From Methanolacinia sp964465295 (GTDB taxonomy: Archaea; Halobacteriota; Methanomicrobia; Methanomicrobiales; Methanomicrobiaceae), in NCBI GenBank assembly GCA_964465295.1, contig CAYXKC010000042.1, forward strand, positions 1 through 13,096: 13,096 bases of DNA, read 5' to 3'. The translations under genes and the position numbers were made by a program. Below the pieces are notes generated by a model. It did not search any database. It was not told where the DNA came from and worked only from the letters and a program-made list of their open reading frames with translations. The number at the start of each line of letters is the position of its first letter. Position 1 is the first letter of the stretch. Of the stretch, positions 1 to 5,706 are shown piece by piece.

Positions 1-48
1 GTAGTCGTGACTGTAACCCTCCGGTTGCTTTCTGAAAGGGAATACTGA
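1..48 (+). CDS. Possible C-terminal tail of an upstream gene (partial)
   Basis: Frame 1 is open from the window edge to a TGA at 46-48, giving 15 residues (VVVTVTLRLLSEREY). It is too short to identify a family, and a stretch this short can be open by chance. The other two forward frames close within about 35 bases, which makes this frame the best candidate if a plus-strand gene ends here. A minus-strand frame is also open to the edge but has no ATG start. Confidence 0.22.
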   Translation, partial: VVVTVTLRLLSEREY

Positions 49-53
49 ACCGG
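21..53 (+). other. Nested inverted repeat upstream of the phosphatase gene
   Basis: CCGGTT at 21-26 pairs perfectly with AACCGG at 48-53, and between them CTTT (28-31) pairs with AAAG (35-38) around a CTG loop. It overlaps the putative stop codon of the upstream tail. There is no T-run after it, so it is not a convincing terminator; it may be an RNA fold or a protein-binding dyad. Confidence 0.25.
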
Positions 54-72
54 GGTATTATATCTCAATCAA

Positions 73-80
73 CTTAAATA
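73..80 (+). promoter_or_regulatory. Archaeal TATA box for the phosphatase-NAD kinase unit
   Basis: CTTAAATA at 73-80 matches the archaeal box A pattern. Its spacing predicts transcription starting near 101-106 and a leader of about 15-20 bases before the ATG at 121. An AT-rich TATTATAT at 56-62 is an alternative but would give a longer leader. Confidence 0.5.
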
Positions 81-120
81 AACTCAACGAATAATCCATC
101 GGAAAACAGGATGCAGACAG

Positions 121-894
121 ATGAAGTTTATAGAGCACTGTGACTTAATTGCCGGGGAGATCTCCCGGGCAATCGAACCCCTGAAAAACTCTGCAGAAGG
201 CGCCAGGGTAGTGATGCAGGGTGCGGACGGAACACCGACAAAATTAATAGACAAGGTGGCAGAAGAGATCGCAATCGATTATCTCAGGGAGACCGGCCTC
301 TGCAGCAGGATAATCAGCGAAGAGTCGGGGATAATCGAACTTGAAGGTGAACAGGGAACGATATACATGGACCCGATCGACGGGACGCATAACGCAATTT
401 CAGGCAATCCCTTCTATGCGCTCTCCATCGCCTTCGCCGGGGGCCAGGGTGTTACCGAAGGTTATGTAAGGGATCTCGTCCACGGGGAAACATTTTATGC
501 ATCCCGTGGCAAAGGAGCATATATAAACGGAAAGAAGGCCTCGGTTTCAGGAACACAGAGCCTGGACAAAAGCTGCATCAGCATCTACGGGAAGAAATTC
601 CACCCGGAAACGATCATCGGCATCGGGCAGAAAATAAGGCGAATGAGACTCTTTGGAGCGTCTTCACTTGAGATATGCTATGTTGGATGCGGCAGGCTCG
701 ACGGGTTTATAGACATCAGGGATACTCTAAGGACGACAGATGCGGCGGCGGCGGTTCTCTTCTGCACTGAAGGGGGAGGCATGATTTCGGATTCATCCGG
801 AAACCCGCCGTGTTTCCCTGAAAATGTTACGGAAGGACGGAATCTTATTGCGACAAACGGTTATATTCATGAAAAAGTGCTCGAATATCTTTGA
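121..894 (+). CDS. Inositol monophosphatase-family phosphatase (archaeal FBPase/IMPase, possibly NADP phosphatase)
   Basis: A 257-residue cytosolic Mg2+-dependent phosphatase of the Li+-sensitive IMPase/FBPase superfamily. The metal-binding signature is clear: Glu67/Glu68, then DPIDGT at 84-89, and the second motif TTDAAAA around Asp207 followed by an EGGG turn at 217-220. Length fits the archaeal dual-activity IMPase/FBPase enzymes. These can hydrolyse fructose-1,6-bisphosphate or inositol phosphate, and relatives act on NADP. NAD kinase follows 16 bases downstream, and in Methanocaldococcus jannaschii MJ0917 an IMPase-like NADP phosphatase is fused to NAD kinase, so NADP phosphatase activity is a reasonable inference. 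The ATG at 121 is chosen because another ATG at 111 is out of frame; the ribosome-binding sequence is weak (AGG at 108-110). Substrate cannot be settled from sequence. Confidence 0.88.
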   Translation: MKFIEHCDLIAGEISRAIEPLKNSAEGARVVMQGADGTPTKLIDKVAEEIAIDYLRETGLCSRIISEESGIIELEGEQGTIYMDPIDGTHNAISGNPFYALSIAFAGGQGVTEGYVRDLVHGETFYASRGKGAYINGKKASVSGTQSLDKSCISIYGKKFHPETIIGIGQKIRRMRLFGASSLEICYVGCGRLDGFIDIRDTLRTTDAAAAVLFCTEGGGMISDSSGNPPCFPENVTEGRNLIATNGYIHEKVLEYL

Positions 895-910
895 CAGGGG
901 ATTGATCTGA

Positions 911-1729
911 ATGATAATAGGTATTGTTTCAAGGCCTGACGACTCCAAATCACTGGAATATGCCAGGGATTTTGCAGAATTTGTCTCGGGCCGCGGCCAC
1001 CAGATCATCTATGAAGAGGCCACTGCAAAGGAGATGCATTTTCCCGGCGGAGTTTCGCTGGACAATATCAAAGCGGATATGATCATCGTATTCGGGGGCG
1101 ACGGCACAGTCCTTCGCACTGTCAGGCAGATGCCGGTCCAGCTTCCGATACTGGGTGTAAACAGGGGGCATGTTGGATTTCTCGCCGAGATAGAACCCGA
1201 GGAGACGAGAGAGGTCTTCGAAAAGATTGAAAGCGGCAATTATACAGTCGAAAAAAGAATGCGCCTCAGCCTGAAAATGGACGGGGAATATATCGGCGAG
1301 GCATTAAACGAGGCAGTTATCGTTACGTCAAGGCCTGCAAAGATCATCGAACTTACGATAAACATAGATCATATACCTGCAGAGAGATTCAGGGCGGACG
1401 GTGTGCTGATCAGTACCCCTACTGGATCAACGGGCTATGCGATGAGCGCAGGCGGCCCTATTGTCGATCCCTGGATCGAGAGTTTTCTGGTCGTCCCGAT
1501 AGCCCCCTATTATCTTTCTTCGCGCCCCCATGTCGTAAGCAGCCGCAGGAGGATCAGCGTCGAGCTCGACAGTACCAAGCCGGCCGACCTCGTAACTGAC
1601 GGCATCTATATTACAGAGCTGTACAACGGGAACGTCCTGTCTGTCGAGATGTCAAAAAACCCGGCTCTTTTCGTAAATACGGGCAGGAACTTCTTCGCCA
1701 AAGTCGATAAGAAATTAAAGAGGCTCTGA
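911..1729 (+). CDS. nadK: NAD(+) kinase
   Basis: A 272-residue NAD kinase (PpnK/NadK), which phosphorylates NAD+ to NADP+ in the cytosol. The family signatures are intact: GGDGT at 62-66 with the catalytic Asp65, NRGHVGFL at 84-91, the NE pair near 133-134, and the glycine-rich TPTGSTGYAMSAGGP block at 169-183. Asp230 in the VTDG turn belongs to the C-terminal nucleotide-binding domain. Length is normal for the single-domain enzyme. The start is supported by AGGGGA at 896-901, about 9 bases ahead of the ATG. It lies 16 bases after the phosphatase gene and is probably co-transcribed with it. An inverted repeat covers its stop codon. Confidence 0.95.
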   Translation: MIIGIVSRPDDSKSLEYARDFAEFVSGRGHQIIYEEATAKEMHFPGGVSLDNIKADMIIVFGGDGTVLRTVRQMPVQLPILGVNRGHVGFLAEIEPEETREVFEKIESGNYTVEKRMRLSLKMDGEYIGEALNEAVIVTSRPAKIIELTINIDHIPAERFRADGVLISTPTGSTGYAMSAGGPIVDPWIESFLVVPIAPYYLSSRPHVVSSRRRISVELDSTKPADLVTDGIYITELYNGNVLSVEMSKNPALFVNTGRNFFAKVDKKLKRL

Positions 1730-1742
1730 TAAGGTTATCAGA
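1725..1742. repeat. Perfect inverted repeat at the end of nadK
   Basis: TCTGATAA (1725-1732) and TTATCAGA (1735-1742) are exact reverse complements separated by GG. The dyad includes the nadK stop codon and directly abuts the TATA-like element before the ACT-domain gene. The two-base spacer and the lack of a T-run argue against a simple terminator, so a dimeric regulator site is at least as likely. Confidence 0.4.
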
Positions 1743-1749
1743 AAATATA
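1743..1749 (+). promoter_or_regulatory. Candidate TATA box for the ACT-homoserine dehydrogenase operon
   Basis: AAATATA at 1743-1749 is a plausible box A, giving a start near 1771 and a leader of about 47 bases. AAATAAA at 1761-1767 is an alternative with a shorter leader. The segment ATACCCCGGTT at 1747-1757 is the exact reverse complement of 48-58 upstream of the phosphatase gene. Confidence 0.35.
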
Positions 1750-1817
1750 CCCCGGTTATGAAATAAAACACTTATGAGCAATCGGGTTCAATTCAAAAGA
1801 AAGGGTGAATATACAGC

Positions 1818-2318
1818 ATGCAGGTTTCAATGAAACTTGAGATACGTGATACACCGGGACAGCTTGTCGCGGCTTTACAACCGATCTCCGACCTGGGGGG
1901 AAATATAAAATCCGTCATTCACGAGAGAGACCCGTTCAATGACACGGGTTTCCTCGATGTCATGATACTCCTGGAGATGCCGGAGGGAAAGATCGGGACA
2001 CTGACGGATTCCCTTAAAAGCAGGGGTGTAAACGTACTCAGGATAAACGAGGAAAGATTTCTGATTAGAAAGTCGGTCATCCTTATCGGACACCTGCTGC
2101 ATACCGATCTCAGTGATACTGTAGATGTAATCGACAATACAGGTTTTGCAGAGGTGGGGGAACTTTCCATGATAATGCCTTCAATAAAAGAGCCTACTTC
2201 GGCAAAGATGACGATTATAGCGGAAAATCTCGAAAACCTTGAAAAGGCGATGGAGATCCTGAAGGATGTCGCCTCCAGAAAGGAGATCTTCATCATCGAA
2301 CCGCTGGAGGATTTCTGA
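1818..2318 (+). CDS. ACT-domain protein, predicted allosteric regulator of homoserine dehydrogenase
   Basis: A 166-residue protein with an N-terminal ACT domain at about 3-75 (opening MKLEIRDTPGQL, typical of the ACT beta-strand and ligand loop) and a second ACT-like half at about 86-160. It matches the archaeal group described as predicted allosteric regulator of homoserine dehydrogenase (COG2061, from memory). It has no catalytic motifs. Its stop codon shares one base with the start of the homoserine dehydrogenase gene (TGATG at 2316-2320), pointing to translational coupling and 1:1 production of a regulatory and a catalytic subunit. The start is backed by AAGGGTGA at 1801-1808, complementary to the 16S rRNA end. 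The effector, perhaps threonine, is inferred from the pathway, not seen. Confidence 0.85.
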   Translation: MQVSMKLEIRDTPGQLVAALQPISDLGGNIKSVIHERDPFNDTGFLDVMILLEMPEGKIGTLTDSLKSRGVNVLRINEERFLIRKSVILIGHLLHTDLSDTVDVIDNTGFAEVGELSMIMPSIKEPTSAKMTIIAENLENLEKAMEILKDVASRKEIFIIEPLEDF

Positions 2319-3304
2319 TGAAGATAGCGATAATCGGATTCGGATCTGTCGGCAGGGGTCTCGCCCGGATACTTCATGAAAAGGATACAGGACTTGTGGT
2401 TACCGCAATTGCAGATTCGAAAAGCGGCTGTATCGACAATGAAGGCCTCAACCCGGCCGAAGTCCTGAAGAGAAAGGAAAACACCGGACTCTGCGGAGAT
2501 GAAGGGATAACTGCAGAATATATCATAAAAAATGCAGAATTCGATGCGCTTGTCGAGGTAACTCCGACAAATGCGCTTACAGGGGAACCATCCCTCAGCT
2601 ACATCAGGCTTGCACTTTCGTGCGGGAAACATGTAGTTACATCGAATAAAGGCCCTGTTGCATTAAAATTCGCCGAACTAAAGAAACTTGCAGATGAAAA
2701 CAGGGTCTCCTTCAGGTATGAAGCAACCGTATGCGGGGCGATCCCGATTATCCAGGCCCTGCAGTTCGGTCTTGCCGGCAACACGGTCAGGAAGCTCTAC
2801 GGGGTCTTCAACGGAACCTGCAACTATATCCTTACCCGTATGGGTGACGAAAAACTCACCTACAAAGAGGCGCTCCTTGAGGCACGCGAACTCGGGTATG
2901 CCGAAGCGGATCCCACGTATGATGTTGAAGGAATCGATTCCGCGATTAAACTTATAATTCTGGCCAATACGATATTCGGGATGGATAAGACACTCGATGA
3001 CGTTGAAATCACCGGTATCAGCTCACTGACCTCACAGGCGATCGAACTTGCCGGGGAGGACGGGCTCACCATACGCCTGATTGGCGAGATCAACAATGAG
3101 AAGGGATTTCTGAAGGTCTCTCCACGCGTCATTCCAAAGGACCACATACTTGTTGTCCAGGACACCCTAAATGCTGTTACGATAGAGACGGATCTCGCAG
3201 GGGAGGTGACGCTTATCGGAAAGGGCGCCGGATCGACAGAGACCGCGAGCGCGATCATCTCCGACCTGCTTTTCATATCGAACTGCCATGACAGGAGTCC
3301 TTGA
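2318..3304 (+). CDS. hom: Homoserine dehydrogenase
   Basis: A 328-residue NAD(P)-dependent enzyme reducing aspartate semialdehyde to homoserine, the branch point to threonine and methionine. The Rossmann motif GFGSVGRG is at 7-14, TSNKGP at 108-113, the substrate-domain NGTCNYILTRM at 165-175, and the catalytic block from GYAEADPTYD to the IK pair at 193-211. By comparison with the yeast enzyme, Glu196, Asp207 and Lys211 correspond to the essential Glu208, Asp219 and Lys223. It has no C-terminal ACT domain, the usual feedback module of many bacterial enzymes; the separate ACT protein encoded one base upstream probably replaces it. The gene overlaps the next one by 17 bases. Confidence 0.95.
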   Translation: MKIAIIGFGSVGRGLARILHEKDTGLVVTAIADSKSGCIDNEGLNPAEVLKRKENTGLCGDEGITAEYIIKNAEFDALVEVTPTNALTGEPSLSYIRLALSCGKHVVTSNKGPVALKFAELKKLADENRVSFRYEATVCGAIPIIQALQFGLAGNTVRKLYGVFNGTCNYILTRMGDEKLTYKEALLEARELGYAEADPTYDVEGIDSAIKLIILANTIFGMDKTLDDVEITGISSLTSQAIELAGEDGLTIRLIGEINNEKGFLKVSPRVIPKDHILVVQDTLNAVTIETDLAGEVTLIGKGAGSTETASAIISDLLFISNCHDRSP

Positions 3305-4403
3305 AAAAAGAAGAGAGCTGTTAAGGCTCATGAGGGATTACACCCTCGAAAAAGGCTTTTTTACAACGACGGAGATCGCAGAGGGTTGTTCCATTCCCAG
3401 GAGCACGATGCAGGACTGGATCAACAGGCTGATCGATGAAAAATGCGTTCTTATAAAGGAAGAACAGAGAGGGCGGACTCCTGCAAGATATATCACTGCA
3501 ACTGCGATTCTCCAGCCCGCCTGCAAAAGAATCTTTACCACCGTGGACGGCGACAGGGTGGCGATCTTTCATCACTGTATGAGCAGCGGATGCTCGGGAT
3601 TCTGCCGATACCATCACAGCCTTGCGGGAGGCGTTATCGATTCGGTACAGAGAGAAGGAACGAGCCTCATCGAATATGCAACCCTCGGGAGAGAGGGGGG
3701 AAAGATCCCCGAGATCGGCCTCTACCCGCTTCCTGCTGTCGGTGTTGCCGGGATAAGGAAGGAAGACGGTTTTATCGTCCAGACCATCATAAGCACAGGC
3801 GGCCCTGCATATTCACTGACCGATATGATGGGCATGGCGAGAGGTGTGGAAAAGATCGATATCAGCTTCAGTGAAAAACTCGTAACCGGCGAGGTCTATA
3901 CAAAAGCCATGACTCATGTCATTATAGGAATCGACGACACCGATTCAAAGGAAGGAGGTGCAACATTCGCTCTTGCCCTCGGCCTCCTGCAGTACCTCTC
4001 CAAGTTCGGCGGCGTGATACCAGTGAGCCACAGGGTGGTGATGCTCAACCCGGCGATAAAGTACTGCACAGGGGGAAATTCGGCCAGTTTTATCGAGATT
4101 GCCTCGGAGCCGGATCAGATCGAACACATAAAGGAGATTGCGACACGTTTTGTCGAGGAGGAGAGCGGTTCGAAGAATTTCGGAGTTGCGCTCAAGACCG
4201 GTTTTACGATATCCGGTTCACTCAGGGAATTTGGAAATTCCGCGAGGTTTGGGGAGATGGATATCTCCGATGCAGAGAAAACTGCAAAAGAGAACAACAT
4301 ATTCCTGTACGGAAAACGCGGGAGAATCGGGGCACTTGCCGCAATCGCATTCAGGGGTCTTGATACGGATCTGCTGATAAACCCCTCCGCAGAGATCAAC
4401 TGA
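3288..4403 (+). CDS. Winged-helix protein with Cys/His cluster and C-terminal GIDDTDS (TiaS / methanogenesis marker 11-like) domain
   Basis: A 371-residue protein in three parts. Residues 1-70 form a winged helix-turn-helix, with TEIAEGCSIPRSTMQDWINR as the recognition region and a basic wing near 57-67. Residues 80-205 hold a Cys/His-rich segment (H95, H96, C97, C102, C106, H109, H110) and an alpha/beta region with GGPAYS. Residues 209-371 begin VIIGIDDTDSKEGG, the nucleotide-binding signature of TiaS, the archaeal tRNA-Ile2 agmatidine synthase, and end with KRGRIGALAAIAF. From memory, the central and C-terminal layout resembles methanogenesis marker protein 11, which lacks the HTH. No biochemical function is known to me. 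It overlaps hom by 17 bases and has no clear Shine-Dalgarno, so it is probably translationally coupled; Met15 at 3330 is a possible later start. It might be a ligand-sensing regulator of the operon (inference) or an RNA-modifying enzyme. Confidence 0.7.
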   Translation: MTGVLEKRRELLRLMRDYTLEKGFFTTTEIAEGCSIPRSTMQDWINRLIDEKCVLIKEEQRGRTPARYITATAILQPACKRIFTTVDGDRVAIFHHCMSSGCSGFCRYHHSLAGGVIDSVQREGTSLIEYATLGREGGKIPEIGLYPLPAVGVAGIRKEDGFIVQTIISTGGPAYSLTDMMGMARGVEKIDISFSEKLVTGEVYTKAMTHVIIGIDDTDSKEGGATFALALGLLQYLSKFGGVIPVSHRVVMLNPAIKYCTGGNSASFIEIASEPDQIEHIKEIATRFVEEESGSKNFGVALKTGFTISGSLREFGNSARFGEMDISDAEKTAKENNIFLYGKRGRIGALAAIAFRGLDTDLLINPSAEIN

Positions 4404-4439
4404 GTATTCCGGATACTCCTTACGACCATCTCCCTTTTT
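4402..4439 (+). terminator. Possible terminator after the homoserine operon
   Basis: GAGTAT (4402-4407) and ATACTC (4413-4418) form a 6-bp hairpin with a TCCGG loop right at the stop codon. CCC plus five T residues follow at 4432-4439. The T-run is the more relevant signal in archaea; it is short and some distance from the hairpin. The same T-rich segment could serve as a weak TATA element for the next gene. Confidence 0.35.
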
Positions 4440-4474
4440 ACTCCTGCGGGTTTGATATTTATGAGAGTTTTAAT

Positions 4475-4981
4475 ATGGATAAAAAAGTTCTATTCGCCCT
4501 GTTTGCAGCAGGAATGCTTATCCTTGCCTGCGGGTGCACGGGTACGGAAACTGCAGAAGAAGGCGACACGGTTTACGTACAGTATAAAGGAACCTTAAAT
4601 GACGGCACGGTATTCGACCAGTCCGGCCCCGGCAATCCTCTCGTCTTTACACTCGGAGAAAACTCGATGATTAAAGGTTTCGAGGATGCGGTCTACGGGA
4701 TGAAAACCGGGGAGACGAAGAGTATCCACCTGACACCGGACCAGGCATACGGGGATTATAATCCTGAAAATACCTTTAATGTGAGCAGAGACCAGATACC
4801 GGCAGATGTAGAGCTTTATGAAGGTGCACAACTCATCATGTCGGGTGCCGGCGGATCGGCATTCAGGGTAAAGGTGCTGGAAGTCGGCAACGACACGGTC
4901 GTAATCGATGCAAACCCCGAGATGGCCGGAAAGGAGCTCAACTTCGAGATAACCCTGGAAAAGATCGATAAAAAAGAATAA
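4475..4981 (+). CDS. FKBP-type peptidyl-prolyl isomerase, membrane-anchored lipoprotein
   Basis: A 168-residue FKBP with an N-terminal export signal: basic MDKK, a hydrophobic stretch at 5-18, and a lipobox-like ILACGCTG, with Cys19 or Cys21 as the anchor residue. The mature domain acts outside the cell membrane to speed cis-trans prolyl isomerisation. FKBP core motifs are intact: VYVQYKGTLNDGTVFDQ at 33-49 with Tyr37, Phe47 and Asp48, IKGFEDAVYGMKTGE at 66-80, and AYGDY at 91-95. Residues about 96-145 form the insert-in-flap domain typical of SlyD-like archaeal FKBPs, and the chain closes with DANPEMAGKELNFEI. The usual NHP before AG is NPE here. The start is fixed by the signal peptide; an ATG at 4461 is out of frame. 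It appears to be a single-gene unit. Confidence 0.9.
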   Translation: MDKKVLFALFAAGMLILACGCTGTETAEEGDTVYVQYKGTLNDGTVFDQSGPGNPLVFTLGENSMIKGFEDAVYGMKTGETKSIHLTPDQAYGDYNPENTFNVSRDQIPADVELYEGAQLIMSGAGGSAFRVKVLEVGNDTVVIDANPEMAGKELNFEITLEKIDKKE

Positions 4982-4993
4982 ACTCATTCAACC

Positions 4994-4999
4994 TTTTTT
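4994..4999 (+). terminator. T-run terminator after the lipoprotein FKBP gene
   Basis: Six T residues at 4994-4999 lie 13 bases past the TAA. Archaeal RNA polymerase terminates at such runs without needing a hairpin. A short CCGGT/ACCGG dyad follows at 5008-5018. Confidence 0.4.
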
Positions 5000-5229
5000 A
5001 ACCCGTTCCGGTTACCGGCGGGGAGTCAGGGTACAATTACAATGCGATAGCCCGGGGTCATGTCACTATCTTAAGGCAGCGGCCTGATACCAAAAAATGG
5101 TCACTTCTTCGAAATTTCAGGATTCCTACGGAGAACATTCCCCCGGAATACCGGGTACAACTGATACATCGTCACGGATATCTAAAATTCCCTGACTTGA
5201 GCGCTGCCAACTGCCGGTTGCAATGCGGA

Positions 5230-5236
5230 TTTATAT
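5230..5236 (+). promoter_or_regulatory. TATA box of the second FKBP operon
   Basis: TTTATAT at 5230-5236 is a good archaeal box A match. Its centre is only about 21 bases before the ATG at 5254 and 27 before the in-frame ATG at 5260. This suggests a leaderless or nearly leaderless transcript and makes 5260 a credible true start. Confidence 0.45.
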
Positions 5237-5253
5237 CCCGGGAATAAATATTT

Positions 5254-5706
5254 ATGAAGATGAATCCGGTCGAAGAAGGGGATACGATTCTTGTACTTTT
5301 TTCCAGCAGAACCTCGAAAGGTGTTCCTTTCGAATCGCAGGAAGACAGCGGGCCGGAGACAGTAACCGTAGGCCAGGGGAAGATCAATCCCGAATTTGAA
5401 AAAGCCATCATCGGCATGATGCCGGGGGAGAAGAAGACCGTCGAACTCGCCTGTGAAAAGGCATATGGAAAATACAGGAAGAGTCTTGTCCTGAGACTGA
5501 AGAAGAAGAGACTTAAACTCGCCGTGGAACCGCAACAGGGCGAATACCTTAAGATTTCCCCTGAAGGGAAAGAGGCGGGTTTTGTGAAGGTCCTGAAAGT
5601 GACAAACACATCAATCGTCGTTGATGCAAACCACCCGATGGCAGGGGAGGATATGATCTACGAACTCGAACTGGTCGACATCATCTCAAGGGGACGGACG
5701 GAGTGA
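5254..5706 (+). CDS. Divergent FKBP-type peptidyl-prolyl isomerase-like protein (cytosolic)
   Basis: A 150-residue protein with no signal peptide, so cytosolic, unlike the FKBP encoded just upstream. FKBP/SlyD architecture is recognisable: a core strand EEGDTILVLF at 7-16, EFEKAIIGMMPGEKKTVEL at 47-65, AYGKY at 70-74, an insert domain at about 76-122 with a basic patch RLKKKRLK at 81-88, and a classic closing VDANHPMAGEDMIYELELV at 123-141. Active-site positions differ from the neighbour: Phe16 for Tyr37, Glu27 for Asp48, and INPEFE for IKGFE. Reduced isomerase activity with retained chaperone binding is possible (inference). Its stop overlaps the next start by four bases (GTGA at 5703-5706). 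The start may instead be Met3 at 5260. Confidence 0.8.
   Translation: MKMNPVEEGDTILVLFSSRTSKGVPFESQEDSGPETVTVGQGKINPEFEKAIIGMMPGEKKTVELACEKAYGKYRKSLVLRLKKKRLKLAVEPQQGEYLKISPEGKEAGFVKVLKVTNTSIVVDANHPMAGEDMIYELELVDIISRGRTE

Larger units (their letters stand above)
4982..5253. other. 272-bp intergenic region between the two FKBP genes
   Basis: No convincing gene is visible. The longest plus-strand ATG frame encodes 32 residues (5097-5195) with no ribosome-binding site or recognisable motif. Small inverted repeats are present: CCGGT-T-ACCGG at 5008-5018 and CCCGG-AATA-CCGGG at 5142-5155. A T-run sits at the left end and a TATA element at the right end. No tRNA-like T-loop or other known RNA fold was recognised. 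Confidence 0.5.

Noticed and set aside
1919..2632. 237-residue minus-strand frame across the ACT and hom genes
   Set aside because: It is antisense to two genes with clear motifs, and its Cys/Ser/Arg-rich translation matches no family.
3443..3874. 143-residue plus-strand frame inside the winged-helix gene
   Set aside because: It is out of frame within a well-supported gene, is rich in Arg/Cys/His of the kind produced by shifted reading, and has no motif.
4451..4461. TTTGATATTTA as TATA box of the lipoprotein FKBP
   Set aside because: It lies only about 18 bases before the ATG, which would place the transcription start inside the signal peptide coding region.
4982..5253. Possible small RNA or 32-residue peptide between the FKBP genes
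   Set aside because: Only short GC hairpins, no known RNA motif, and no ribosome-binding site for the peptide at 5097-5195.
5172..5609. 145-residue minus-strand frame opposite the second FKBP
   Set aside because: It is antisense to a recognisable FKBP, has low-complexity Phe/Ser-rich translation, and has no ribosome-binding site.
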